Source: Photobacterium marinum
GTDB taxonomy: Bacteria; Pseudomonadota; Gammaproteobacteria; Enterobacterales; Vibrionaceae
Length of the DNA: 64,000 bases
Direction of reading: 5' to 3'
Assembly: GCF_000331515.1 (NCBI RefSeq)
Contig: NZ_AMZO01000026.1
Coordinates: 1-64,000 of the forward strand
Positions within the stretch are counted from its first letter, which is position 1; each line of letters starts with the position of its first letter. Below are positions 29,876 through 38,831 of this stretch, in pieces. The notes below the pieces were generated by a model that was given only the letters and a program-made list of their open reading frames with translations, ran no database searches and was not told the origin of the DNA. A program made the position numbers and the translations under genes.

Positions 29876-30163
29876 ATGACAATGATGCATGATTGGACAT
29901 TAGTTACATTGGTGTTTGATTGGTTAAAAGGTATAGCCACTATTACATTTAAAAACAGCTACTCACAGGAAGTTACGCTTATTGCTGAGGGGGTAGCTGA
30001 GTTGAAAATACCTAAACGTGAGGATTGGGGAGAGAGTGCATCTGTTAACAAAGTTGACATCCCAACAGCTTTAGATAATGGAAACTTCTATTTACAAATT
30101 GAGATTCAGTCTGGTGATAAAATAGAATTTGAAGCCAAGAAGATTTCTTTTTCAGATAGTTAA
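29876..30163 (+). CDS. Probable orphan immunity protein
   Basis: Intact protein of 95 residues, soluble, starting MTMMHDWTLVTLVFDWLKG with alternating strands (IATITFKNS, EVTLIAEGVAELKIP) and a C-terminal LQIEIQSGDKIEFEA. An ATAGGAT site lies just upstream. It follows the tail of a dead toxin tip, so it is probably that tip's immunity gene kept after the toxin was lost, which would protect against kin that still carry it. Similar small DW-starting proteins occur near Rhs loci, as I recall; no firm family name. Confidence 0.6.
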   Translation: MTMMHDWTLVTLVFDWLKGIATITFKNSYSQEVTLIAEGVAELKIPKREDWGESASVNKVDIPTALDNGNFYLQIEIQSGDKIEFEAKKISFSDS

Positions 30164-30294
30164 TATAGAAAGGAAACTTCTAAGTGAGTTAATGAATGGC
30201 TCTTTCTAAAATATGACACTCTTCTTAAGCGAATTAATTGTAAGGACGTTAGGTGTTTATTGGTTTATGCTTTCAAGCATTATTTAAATAGCTA

Positions 30295-30320
30295 GGTCAC
30301 AACATTTGTTGTGACCTTTT
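30295..30320 (+). terminator. Terminator at the end of the Rhs locus
   Basis: Perfect 9-bp stem GGTCACAAC (30295-30303) / GTTGTGACC (30308-30316) with a 4-base loop, followed by TTTT. It lies 130 bp after the orphan immunity gene and before the convergent gene that follows. Confidence 0.85.
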
Positions 30321-30406
30321 AATGTTATGAGATTGGTTTTATTCATAATGAGAGGAAAAGCAACGTTAACGTCAGCTATTAATGCTCAGTAATCACAAGG
30401 ATAGTG

Positions 30407-31066
30407 TTAAAGTAGATCATCAATGTTAATGCGATACTTATAAGTTAAGAAAAAATTATATTCTTTGAATTGTGAGGCATCACTTTGGGTTATAGGGCTA
30501 AAGTTGTAAATCGACATAATGTGATTTCCTTTATTTGCTTCTAAGTAGACACCGACAGCAAGACCGACTTTGTCCAAGTTAGCTTGTTTAATCTTACCGT
30601 AATCAGGGTGCGTCACATCTGTAACTTGGTAGTCCCCTTTGAGTTTCAAGTACCCAAGTCCCAATCCTGTTCCTAATTTTACATTCCACTCGTCTTGGTT
30701 GTGACGGTTAAAGTGGTAAAAGATGACCGGTACAGCTGAAAGGGCGTAGCCCGATATGGACGTTCCCAAATCAATGCCAGTGTCATTTTCGCCAATTTCC
30801 TGTTTATCGGCTTTGAATATACTCCAGTCAAACTGCAATTGAACACCCACATTCGAGTCTTTACTAAAGTAGTATTCGTCTGACAGGAGCGATACCGTCG
30901 GGTAATACTTCATGTCACTGGTCATGCGGGCAATTGTTCTTTCACTATCATCTGGATCTTGAATATCAATACTATTTATTGTGGCCTGTATGCCGATAGC
31001 TAACTCAGTGGCCAGCACATGTGTTGAGGCAACCAATGCGAGAAGAATAATGAGAATATGTTTCAT
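30407..31066 (-). CDS. Outer-membrane beta-barrel-like protein
   Basis: Predicted exported protein of 219 residues. The ATG at 31066 gives a clean signal peptide (MKHILIILLALVASTHVLA); the frame is open further upstream but that part is not signal-like. The mature part alternates short amphipathic strands with polar loops (VGVQLQFDWSIF, VKLGTGLGLGYLKLKGDYQ, VGLAVGVYLEAN) and ends in FFLTYKYRI, as small outer-membrane barrels do, though the last residues (DDLL) are not the usual aromatic end. Function unknown. It faces the end of the Rhs locus and is downstream of the FUSC-like gene on the same strand. Confidence 0.65.
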   Translation of the reverse strand: MKHILIILLALVASTHVLATELAIGIQATINSIDIQDPDDSERTIARMTSDMKYYPTVSLLSDEYYFSKDSNVGVQLQFDWSIFKADKQEIGENDTGIDLGTSISGYALSAVPVIFYHFNRHNQDEWNVKLGTGLGLGYLKLKGDYQVTDVTHPDYGKIKQANLDKVGLAVGVYLEANKGNHIMSIYNFSPITQSDASQFKEYNFFLTYKYRINIDDLL

Positions 31067-31127
31067 TGCTTTTTGTGTGTTTGAATAATGAATGATAAAC
31101 CGTAGAGTCATACAAATAGTCTTGTTA

Positions 31128-32078
31128 CTAATTCATTCTATTGAGTCTGTTGTTGATAACAAGAAAACCAATACTATAGCCAATTGCCCCACCAATATAT
31201 ATGCTCATGATTTTAGAAAGGATGATACCATCAATTTGATTGACCATTCCAACAGACAAAACCGTCAACATGCATCTTAACGAAAATGCAAAGAAATAAT
31301 TTTTGAGGGGAATAGTTAATGGTATTAGTGATACTGATAGATATCTAATTAAACTTTCGTTTGGTAGATATAGGCTAAGTATTACCCCTGTAGTTATTCC
31401 AAGCAATACTCCCAAGAATCGATATTTGACTTTCTTTTTCATAGTTGAAATTTCACCTGTACATACACTTATCGCAGACCAAAGGATCCATTCAGAGTGG
31501 TGCCACTCGAAGTAGTAACTGAAGATGCAACAAAGAAATACTGATATAAAGACGGTGATTGTTAATTCGTTATAATCTCTATAATGTTCACCTAATTCAA
31601 TTTCTTTATCTTCTTTTTTTATTATCTTGCTTAAAATAAGGCAGGGTAATATAGAAAATGGGAGGTGAATTATATATGTGTTAAATAATTCATGATGCTC
31701 AATACCCAATCGGGTAATTTCCGTAGATAAGTAAAAGGCTGGAACTATAATGAATGATGAATAAACTCTTAAATTGTTTCCATAACGGCTTAGATTAAGG
31801 TAATAAGAGCATATTAAACTAGCAACTAAGGTGTATCCAACTAAGTTTTTATTTAGTAGGAACAGAATTGTACTAATTATAACTATCTGCAAAAACTGAG
31901 CGATAACTATTTTTATGGAGCATCTAAGCGTTAATTGCGTGATGATGATGGAAGTTGAAATGAGAGCCATTTTTACATATATGGGGTCATTTTTTATTGC
32001 ATACATCAATAGGCTTGGTACAATGCCAAAAAAAATAAGATAAAACTCTTTTCTTATTGTGTTTGTTAAACTTAGCAT
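31128..32078 (-). CDS. FUSC-like inner-membrane protein
   Basis: Inner-membrane protein of 316 residues with two groups of hydrophobic helices separated by a polar segment (about 150-175). The second half has EWILWSAISVCTGEIS and the conserved KYRFLGVLLGITTGVILS motif of FUSC (fusaric-acid resistance/aromatic exporter) proteins. Such proteins export aromatic or phenolic acids. Its start overlaps the end of the upstream LysR gene by 7 bp, so the two form an operon. The short length suggests only the membrane part of the family is present. Confidence 0.72.
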   Translation of the reverse strand: MLSLTNTIRKEFYLIFFGIVPSLLMYAIKNDPIYVKMALISTSIIITQLTLRCSIKIVIAQFLQIVIISTILFLLNKNLVGYTLVASLICSYYLNLSRYGNNLRVYSSFIIVPAFYLSTEITRLGIEHHELFNTYIIHLPFSILPCLILSKIIKKEDKEIELGEHYRDYNELTITVFISVFLCCIFSYYFEWHHSEWILWSAISVCTGEISTMKKKVKYRFLGVLLGITTGVILSLYLPNESLIRYLSVSLIPLTIPLKNYFFAFSLRCMLTVLSVGMVNQIDGIILSKIMSIYIGGAIGYSIGFLVINNRLNRMN

Positions 32079-32926
32079 TGCTGTTCCTTTTCAACTGAGT
32101 AGTAATTTGTAATGTTATTGATGATTAATTCTTTTAGTTTTATTGCTTTAGGATCAAGCTGCTTTTTGTTGTATAAATAGAAGTGGTTCAATGCATCACA
32201 TTTGAAATCTTTTACTTCTGGTATCGATGTTATTCCATTCTTTTTTAAGAGTATATTTCGGTTTATAACTAAAATGCCTATTTCGTTTTTTAGTAACTCA
32301 ATGGCTTGCTCTATATTAAATACAGAGATGAATTCTAACTCATTTTTATTGATATCGAACGTTCTACACCATTGTTCAAAGTCACTGATTAATTGTTTGT
32401 TTTGTATTGAGATGAACTTGCTTTTTTCAATTTTATCACATGGTACCCCAAATAAAGATAATGTGTCTCTTTTAGATATTAGGTGTTGGTCGTAGAGGTT
32501 ACTTTCTGGCAGTGAACCATATGATACTATAAAATCTTCGTTGTTATTCGTGTCATCAATGTGCTTGAGAGATAAATTATCAATAATATCTTTGTTTTCA
32601 TTAAGGATAGGTATTATGACATCTAAAGCTATAGAACTTGTGCTACATATTGTTATGTTTCTTTTCTTTTGATTTATGAATCCCTCTTCAATTGTTTCGA
32701 AACCTGTTTTGATGTTATCAAAGAAAGCTTTACCATCATGAGTTAATTTAATATTTTTTGTGGTTCTTATCAAAAATACACTATTGAAATAGGTTTCAAT
32801 TTTTTTTATGTGTTGGCTTATTGATGAAGTGCTTATGTTTAGCTCTTCTGAAACATCTTTGTAATTCAATGTCTTGCATACCTTGTAGAAGACGTAGAGC
32901 GAGTATATGTTTGACATTTTTGACAT
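32072..32926 (-). CDS. LysR-family transcriptional regulator
   Basis: Regulator of 284 residues. The N-terminal winged helix is typical (YVFYKVCKTLNYKDVSEELN, then STSSISQHIKKIE, and LIRTTKNIKLTHDGKAFF). The C-terminal effector domain is diverged and Asn/Lys-rich, in line with its AT-rich DNA. It is divergent from the isochorismatase-fold gene at 33043 (116 bp gap with a LysR-type palindrome), so it probably controls both that gene and its own downstream FUSC-like partner. The effector could be an aromatic compound; inference. Confidence 0.85.
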   Translation of the reverse strand: MSKMSNIYSLYVFYKVCKTLNYKDVSEELNISTSSISQHIKKIETYFNSVFLIRTTKNIKLTHDGKAFFDNIKTGFETIEEGFINQKKRNITICSTSSIALDVIIPILNENKDIIDNLSLKHIDDTNNNEDFIVSYGSLPESNLYDQHLISKRDTLSLFGVPCDKIEKSKFISIQNKQLISDFEQWCRTFDINKNELEFISVFNIEQAIELLKNEIGILVINRNILLKKNGITSIPEVKDFKCDALNHFYLYNKKQLDPKAIKLKELIINNITNYYSVEKEQQC

Positions 32927-32994
32927 GTGTTTAGCCTTGATTAAGAAAAAGTTGATGGTTGTTTTAAAACTCTAAATTAACCTTAATAACTACG

Positions 32995-33010
32995 TGTAGT
33001 ATATTCTACA
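32995..33010. promoter_or_regulatory. Candidate LysR binding site
   Basis: TGTAG-TATATT-CTACA is a perfect 5-bp inverted repeat of T-N(n)-A form in the gap between the divergent LysR and hydrolase genes, 33 bp before the hydrolase ATG. LysR proteins bind such sites in exactly this setting. Confidence 0.5.
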
Positions 33011-33042
33011 TTATCCTTTTTTCAATAGGTGAGGTTATTAAT

Positions 33043-33612
33043 ATGGTTCACAACTCTATTTTCGTAATGGTAGATGTAATTAATGATATAGTTCATCCAG
33101 AAGGTAAGCTTTCATGCTTTTCCAATAAATCTGAGTTTTCTGTGTTTTTGAATAATATGGATAAAGTTATTGGCAAAATGAAAGAGATGAATATTAAAAT
33201 AATTCAATCAAAAGTGCAATTTTCAGATTCTTATATTGAAATGCCTTTATGTTCACCATTATTGAACCCAATTAAATCTACTGGTGCTCTAGTGAGAGGT
33301 ACATGGGGTACTAAGACTGTTGATGGTTTAAATATCGCTGATGATGTAAAGGAGTTTGAAAAGAATGCAATAGATCCATTCTCTAGTACTTTATTTAAAG
33401 AATACATATTATCTAATAATATAAAACATATTTATCTTACAGGTGTTAGTAGTCGTTGGGCTATTGAGTCGTGTGTTCGAAGTGCACACGATTTAGATAT
33501 AATGATTACTGTGATTAGTGACTGTTGTGCTGCTTCAAGTTCAATGGAGCATGAGAATGCACTTGATAATTGTAGAATGTTAGCTGATGTTATCACTCTG
33601 CAGGACTTATAG
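33043..33612 (+). CDS. Isochorismatase-fold hydrolase lacking the catalytic Cys
   Basis: Protein of 189 residues of the isochorismatase/cysteine-hydrolase superfamily: MVDVINDIVHPEG at the N-terminus (Asp11), TWGTKTVDGL in the middle and LTGVSSRWAIESCVRSAHD near the C-terminus. In cysteine hydrolases of this fold the nucleophile Cys falls at the position of Ala140 here (G134-V-S-S-R-W-A140). True isochorismatases such as PhzD also lack this Cys, so an isochorismatase or non-amidase function is more likely than an amidase. A Cys four residues later (144) is not in the catalytic place. Good AGGTGAG ribosome-binding site. Divergent from LysR. Confidence 0.78.
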   Translation: MVHNSIFVMVDVINDIVHPEGKLSCFSNKSEFSVFLNNMDKVIGKMKEMNIKIIQSKVQFSDSYIEMPLCSPLLNPIKSTGALVRGTWGTKTVDGLNIADDVKEFEKNAIDPFSSTLFKEYILSNNIKHIYLTGVSSRWAIESCVRSAHDLDIMITVISDCCAASSSMEHENALDNCRMLADVITLQDL

Positions 33613-33780
33613 TTATTGAAACTGATAAGTTTTTAGAGTGGTTCGTTTGTTTTAAGTGTGGTCTTTATTGTGAGGGTTTGTTACTGAGTGCTAAATCTTC
33701 ATTTAAATGTTTTATTAAGCTCTTATAAGATAAATGTGATCTTGGGTGTATTACTTGGTTTTGTTTTTAAATGACAAAAG

Positions 33781-35733
33781 ATGAGAATTTGTATGTCATC
33801 CAATAAAAATGAGTTTAGAGATTTTAAGGAGGAGATTGGGGTCTTTAAATGTCGTGCATTTATTGCTTTTTTATGCATGATTGTTTTGTTTGGTGTATTG
33901 GTTGCAAATTTATATAATTTGCAAGTTGTGCAATATGATTCTTATCAAACTTTATCTATTAATAATCGAATTAAAATAATACCTATAGCTCCAACGCGAG
34001 GACAGATACTAGATAGAAACGGTGTTTTGCTTGCTGAGAATCGGCCAATATATTGTTTGAGTATTCTTCCGGAAATGGTAGGGAATGTGGACTCATTGCT
34101 TGAACGTCTTAAGAAATACATTGATTTCAAGACTGAACAAGTTAGGTCTTTTCGAGAGCGCCATGAATATCCACTTAACTATCATCATGTGATTATTCTA
34201 AATGAATTGACTGAAAAACAGATCGCTCATTTCTCAGTTAATCAGTATAAATTTCCAGGAGTCTCAGTGACGGTTGTTTTAAAGCGTCATTATCCTTATG
34301 GGAAAATTCTGACACATGTATTAGGTTATGTCTCCCATATCAATGAACATGACATTAAACAACTTGAAAAAGCAGGGAAGCTAAAAAATTATCAGGCTAC
34401 AAACAACATCGGTAAATTGGGTGTTGAGCGTTATTATGAGGATCTACTGCACGGTACTCAAGGTTATGAAAAAGTGGAAGTTAATAGCCGAGGCCGAGTC
34501 ATTCGTCGAATTAATTATGTTCCCCCTGTAGACGGCAAGGATCTTGTGTTGAACTTGGATGTTGAACTCCAAAAGTATGCTTATAACAAGTTGGGTAACC
34601 GCCAGGGTAGCGCCGTGGTGATAAATCCCCAAGATAACAGTATATTAGCGATGGTATCGACACCAAGCTATGATCCAAATCTTTTCGTTAATGGTATATC
34701 AGATACAGATTATCGTCTTTTGCTTAAGGATCCAGCCCACCCGTTGATAAACCGCAGTACTCTTGGCGTTTATCCTCCGGCCTCGACGGTTAAACCGTTT
34801 ATGGCTGTTGCTGGACTTCAGGAGAAGGTTATCACTGCCCAAACAGTTCGGAATGACCATGGTGTATGGCGTATTCCAGGCTCAAAACCAAACTCTAAGG
34901 CTTGGCGCGATTGGAAACGTTGGGGACATGGCCGTGTCGATGTTACAAGAGCTATTGAAGAATCGGTAGATTCTTTCTTCTACCAGGTCGCATTTGATCT
35001 AGGTATCGATCGTATTTCAAAATGGATGCGCCAGTTCGGCTTTGGGCAGCTTTCCGGTATTGATATTCATGAAGAAACCAGGGCAAACATGCCGACTCGT
35101 GATTGGAAATTCACCCGTCATCACAAGCCTTGGTATAAGGGGGATACTGTACCGATCGGTATTGGTCAGGGGTATTGGACCGCAACGCCCATTCAAATCG
35201 CAAAGGCTACATCTGTACTCGTTAACCATGGGACTGTAATGCCACCACATTTGCTAAAAGCGGTCTTAGACCCTCAAACATGTTCTGAAAAAAAGATTAA
35301 GGTTAAGAAAGAAAGACTCCCATTGTTTGATAGCGTATCCGAAAAAAACTGGCTTATTTCAATTAACGCTATGCGTTTGGTGAATCATGGAACGCATGGT
35401 TCAGGTCGCCATGCCTTTAATGGTACTCAGTATGTCAGTGGCGGTAAGTCGGGTACTGCGCAGGTGTTTGGTCTAAGAAAAAATGAAAAGTATAATTCTA
35501 TGACACTCTCTAAACAGCTACTTGATCATGGGTTATATACTGCTTTCGCACCGTACAAGCATCCGAAATTTGTAGCAACTGTGGTCATAGAACATGGTAA
35601 TGGAGGGGCGAGAGTTGGTGCTCCTTTTATTCGGCACGTGTTTGATTATTTATTGTTAGATCAAGGTAATAAGCGTAAAAAAAATACTGTTTTTATTCAC
35701 TGTCAGCCTACTGGTGTTGTAACTTCTGGTTAA
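33781..35733 (+). CDS. mrdA: Penicillin-binding protein 2, extra copy
   Basis: Second, plasmid-borne PBP2 (650 residues; E. coli PBP2 is about 630), a transpeptidase that crosslinks peptidoglycan during side-wall growth. It has an N-terminal membrane helix (about 27-47), the dimerisation domain with RGQILDRNG, and all catalytic motifs: S335-T-V-K338, S395-V-D397 and K556-S-G. Another ATG four codons in (33793) is an alternative start. No RodA partner is nearby. It follows the hydrolase gene by 168 bp on the same strand. A role in beta-lactam tolerance or target bypass is possible but not shown. Confidence 0.92.
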   Translation: MRICMSSNKNEFRDFKEEIGVFKCRAFIAFLCMIVLFGVLVANLYNLQVVQYDSYQTLSINNRIKIIPIAPTRGQILDRNGVLLAENRPIYCLSILPEMVGNVDSLLERLKKYIDFKTEQVRSFRERHEYPLNYHHVIILNELTEKQIAHFSVNQYKFPGVSVTVVLKRHYPYGKILTHVLGYVSHINEHDIKQLEKAGKLKNYQATNNIGKLGVERYYEDLLHGTQGYEKVEVNSRGRVIRRINYVPPVDGKDLVLNLDVELQKYAYNKLGNRQGSAVVINPQDNSILAMVSTPSYDPNLFVNGISDTDYRLLLKDPAHPLINRSTLGVYPPASTVKPFMAVAGLQEKVITAQTVRNDHGVWRIPGSKPNSKAWRDWKRWGHGRVDVTRAIEESVDSFFYQVAFDLGIDRISKWMRQFGFGQLSGIDIHEETRANMPTRDWKFTRHHKPWYKGDTVPIGIGQGYWTATPIQIAKATSVLVNHGTVMPPHLLKAVLDPQTCSEKKIKVKKERLPLFDSVSEKNWLISINAMRLVNHGTHGSGRHAFNGTQYVSGGKSGTAQVFGLRKNEKYNSMTLSKQLLDHGLYTAFAPYKHPKFVATVVIEHGNGGARVGAPFIRHVFDYLLLDQGNKRKKNTVFIHCQPTGVVTSG

Positions 35734-35773
35734 AAATCAATATTTTAGCTTAATCGATTCCTTACCTAAAACC

Positions 35774-35805
35774 TACCGAGTTAGAAAGTATGTTCAAACT
35801 CGGTA
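35774..35805. terminator. Hairpin after the PBP2 gene
   Basis: 9-bp perfect stem TACCGAGTT (35774-35782) / AACTCGGTA (35797-35805), 40 bp after the PBP2 stop. The T-run is weak, so it is a less certain terminator, possibly working in both directions. Confidence 0.5.
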
Positions 35806-35857
35806 AGCTATTTGCCTAGTTGGACTCTAAACTATAGCCATCATTATCTTTCAGAAT

Positions 35858-36277
35858 TCAAACGTTGAACCCTATTTTTATGGATTGCTTGGTAGTTGTG
35901 GCCGTACTTTCGGGCAAAGCTGAGCTGGGTTGGGAGACATCGGTCCTAGTGAGTTTATGGTAGTGGTTAAGAAGCCAAATCCACTCATAGTGGTGTCCCG
36001 GATCGATGTGCGTGCCGGTTTGGGGACCAAGTTTAAACTCGGCATCGAAAAACTCTGTCATGTGATTTTGTTGTAGGAAATGATTTTCGAATAGTTGGTA
36101 GGGCGCTTTAGCTCGCTCTAGCCACAGTGCGTTGTCGGTAAGTTCAAAGCTGACGATCAGTGCTTCGAACAGGTGCATGTGTGGGTTTTGACCTTTTTGG
36201 CTATCTTGCGATAGATATCGGACTCCATGGTTTTGATCGGTTAAATGATGAGTGATGAACTCGCAAATCACCGCCAT
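35858..36277 (-). pseudogene. AGE/mannose-6-P isomerase-type epimerase fragment
   Basis: A 139-residue frame matches only the middle to late part of N-acylglucosamine 2-epimerase/mannose-6-phosphate isomerase-like proteins: QNPHMHLFEALIVSFELT, WLERAKAPYQLFENHF, MTEFFDAEFKL and the active-site HIDPGHHYEWIWLLNHY. Full proteins are near 400 residues, so both the start and the end are lost. No upstream pieces were found, so this is a truncated relic. Confidence 0.8.
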
Positions 36278-36640
36278 GTTGTCATTTGAGGAGGTGAGCT
36301 TGTATTTAGAAGTTGAGGGCCTTCAGATTGTGATAGTGAGACTGTTTAGCGCCAGCTTCATAATACTCAAGACACTAAATAACCCTCAGTTCTATCCGGC
36401 GGGGGGAGGAGCATAGATTAGTTGAATTGCTGATTTTTTTATTTTTCGACTGAGGCAATTTTGTGTTTTATCCCATCCCTAACGGTTAGGGTACTCCCTC
36501 CGATATCGGAGGGAGGGGAATAGGCAAGATGTTTTCGTCATAAATTTCATAACCACTTACCTCAGGACATTAGCATGAGACAAATATAGAAATTTAGTTA
36601 CGGGACACAGCCTAGAGTTCGTCATCCTTGACTATCTTTT
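36278..36640. other. Gap with two palindromes
   Basis: No gene. Contains CCCTAA-CGG-TTAGGG (36474-36488) next to a 22-bp perfect palindrome, with no A-tract or T-run of terminator type. Confidence 0.5.
36494..36515. repeat. 22-bp perfect palindrome
   Basis: CTCCCTCCGATA-TCGGAGGGAG reads the same on both strands. A smaller hairpin lies just to its left (36474-36488). Together they could be a two-way terminator, a protein-binding site, or an element end. Confidence 0.6.
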
Positions 36641-37906
36641 TTATGGCATTTGCTGAGCAATATGCGCCAACACTTGAGCATCCGCATAAGAGAATACCGT
36701 GTTTGGCTGTGAGTTTTCAGACGGCGCTAAGATCACCGGCAAATAGTTATGTTGACCCATCAAGCTTTCGACATCACTTGTTTGGTGTGCCAATCCAATG
36801 ATGTGCGATAGCTCATGCAACATGACGAACGAACCAAAATTCGTACTCAAATCAAAATCACTATTAAATATCATAGCATTTCTATTAGAGAGTTTTACCC
36901 ACTGAGCCCCGCCGCGAATCATTGAGTTTTGATGCTCTGCATTGGGCAGCGGTGTTTTATAAATAATGACATTAGAATCCGCCCAATTATCAACAAATTC
37001 CACATGAGGATGATAACCTAGTGCCTCAAGTGACGTTTTCATTTTCTCAATTGTGGTTTTAGCTTGTTTTATCTCGGCTTCTGATGATAAGTGTATGTTG
37101 AACTTGAATATACCATTTGGCCCAAGCGCATGAGGCATTATTGTATAATCACCGCCAACCGCAACATCTTTTAAAGCCATATTCATAAATAGACGAGGTG
37201 TTAAATTATTAACGTCACTGCGAGCAAAATTACTATCGCCACGTGTTAGTGCGAGTCGATATTGTGTTTTTTCAGCCGGCTTATAAAACTTATACATCGC
37301 ATCGCTAGGCACATTCCACGATATATTATAGAAAGTATCATTATCTACATAATTAGTATCAATAGGACAAGCGTACGTGAAAGAGAGTCGCTTATCGTTT
37401 GAATAATCAGAGTTAAATGCAAGTAATTCTTGAGTAGTTGCATCTTTAATACCATCAAGATAGCATGTGATCTCAGGAATTTTAGACGATTTCTCCGTTC
37501 TAGCATTATTCGCCTCAAAGGAATAAGGAACTAAGGAGATCGTCGGAGCAATGGTATGGTAAAGAAACGCATTGAATTCAGGCTCTGTTATCTTATTGCT
37601 ACCATCACTTGGCGCAATCAAAAGATTCTTAATTGAATCGACATTTCGATAATAGACATGATCAAAAGTCAATGTTAACCGTGAGTCCTCATCCTGTAAT
37701 TTAGCATTAATAGGTAGGTGGCCATTCCCGTAATTCATTCCACTTCCATTAAATAATCGTATTTCCAGTTTGTTATTTTGTGAAACTAGCTTTTGTTGCA
37801 GAGTCTCATATCGAGTAGAAGTCGAATCAAAATCCGAGCTTGCCCACACAGGAGAAGCTAACATGGTTACACTTATTGATATAGCTAATAAATTTTTGTT
37901 AAACAT
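36641..37906 (-). CDS. Secreted matrixin-like zinc metalloprotease
   Basis: Exported protease of 421 residues. The ATG at 37906, preceded by an AAGGAAG site, gives a signal peptide (FNKNLLAISISVTMLASPVWA); the frame opens 27 codons earlier but without signal character. The zinc motif HELSHIIGLAH near residues 364-374 has all three His ligands and the Glu, and SLMGQH just after it is the Met-turn, both marks of metzincins (matrixin group). The N-terminal part is unassigned and contains paired Cys. Probably a periplasmic or extracellular enzyme. Not obviously in an operon. Confidence 0.85.
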   Translation of the reverse strand: MFNKNLLAISISVTMLASPVWASSDFDSTSTRYETLQQKLVSQNNKLEIRLFNGSGMNYGNGHLPINAKLQDEDSRLTLTFDHVYYRNVDSIKNLLIAPSDGSNKITEPEFNAFLYHTIAPTISLVPYSFEANNARTEKSSKIPEITCYLDGIKDATTQELLAFNSDYSNDKRLSFTYACPIDTNYVDNDTFYNISWNVPSDAMYKFYKPAEKTQYRLALTRGDSNFARSDVNNLTPRLFMNMALKDVAVGGDYTIMPHALGPNGIFKFNIHLSSEAEIKQAKTTIEKMKTSLEALGYHPHVEFVDNWADSNVIIYKTPLPNAEHQNSMIRGGAQWVKLSNRNAMIFNSDFDLSTNFGSFVMLHELSHIIGLAHQTSDVESLMGQHNYLPVILAPSENSQPNTVFSYADAQVLAHIAQQMP

Positions 37907-38226
37907 AATTCTTCCTTTTGAATTGTAATTTAAATATGAGAGCTGATTTATATTCAAATCCAAAGTTATATTTGAATAATTGCTCATTCAACGTACTTAT
38001 ATGAAAAATTAATTGTTGGCTTTAAATATTGCGATTAACCAGTTTTATATTGTGCTGATATGGATTATCTCTACTGTCTAAATAAATTAGTGTAAGCATG
38101 CCTAGAGATAATAGTGCGCTTACAAGTATTCTTTATGTACTGTCTGGAATTGACAGTTCAGCTCATCATAAACATGAATATTATCTAGATCCTGCTGACA
38201 ATTATGAAAAGAGCTGATAGCTGAGA
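37907..38226. other. Intergenic, promoter side of the protease gene
   Basis: AT-rich, about 320 bp. No gene was seen. It should contain the metalloprotease promoter on the minus strand. Confidence 0.35.
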
Positions 38227-38751
38227 TTATTTCACTTGAGAAAAGAAAGTATTATAGTCTTCTAAATGCCAATTTTTTATGATCTTACCGTCATGTACTT
38301 CATAAATATCAACCGCTGGAAAGTCAACAACTTGTCCCTGACCTATAATATCTCCCATTCTGCCGTTAAAGTTGCCTTTAAAACGGTATCGAATCGTTGC
38401 AAAGTCTCCAGTTATGAGTAAATGCTCAACTTCTACATGTAAATTAGGTACGGCTTTACGGAAATTTTGAGAGGCTTCCAGTACACCTTCAACACCTTCT
38501 TTTCTACCTTCTGGCGGAGTCATATCTTTAAAGTTTTCAAACAAAGCTTCACGAGCATATATTTCGTCGCCCGTATCCCAAAACTTGGCGTAGTTCATGG
38601 CTGCTTGTTTAATTTCTTCTGTATGTGCTGATGGAACGGCACTGACAAAAATTTCGGGTGTAATTTCATGAGCTTGAACTGTACTACCTACTAACATGGC
38701 GATACCTATAGCTGTGGTCTGAATTGAATTTAAAATTTTGTTTTTCTTCAT
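38227..38751 (-). CDS. SnoaL-like/ester cyclase-type protein, exported
   Basis: Protein of 174 residues with a signal peptide (about 1-27, ending VQAHE) and an NTF2-like fold of the SnoaL/ester-cyclase type: YAKFWDTGDEIYAREALFENF, DMTPPEGRKEGVEGV, VPNLHVEVEHLLITGD, and the C-terminal VVDFPAVDIYEVHDGKIIKNWHLED. The function in this family is varied; substrate unknown. It lies 80 bp after the SDR gene on the same strand, so the two are likely one operon. Confidence 0.82.
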   Translation of the reverse strand: MKKNKILNSIQTTAIGIAMLVGSTVQAHEITPEIFVSAVPSAHTEEIKQAAMNYAKFWDTGDEIYAREALFENFKDMTPPEGRKEGVEGVLEASQNFRKAVPNLHVEVEHLLITGDFATIRYRFKGNFNGRMGDIIGQGQVVDFPAVDIYEVHDGKIIKNWHLEDYNTFFSQVK

Positions 38752-38831
38752 GGGGGAGTCTCTTTTTTATTTAGCTTGAATCCATTGGCACCAAGCTTTT
38801 GCAAGCATTGATACAGGGTATCAATCAAGCG

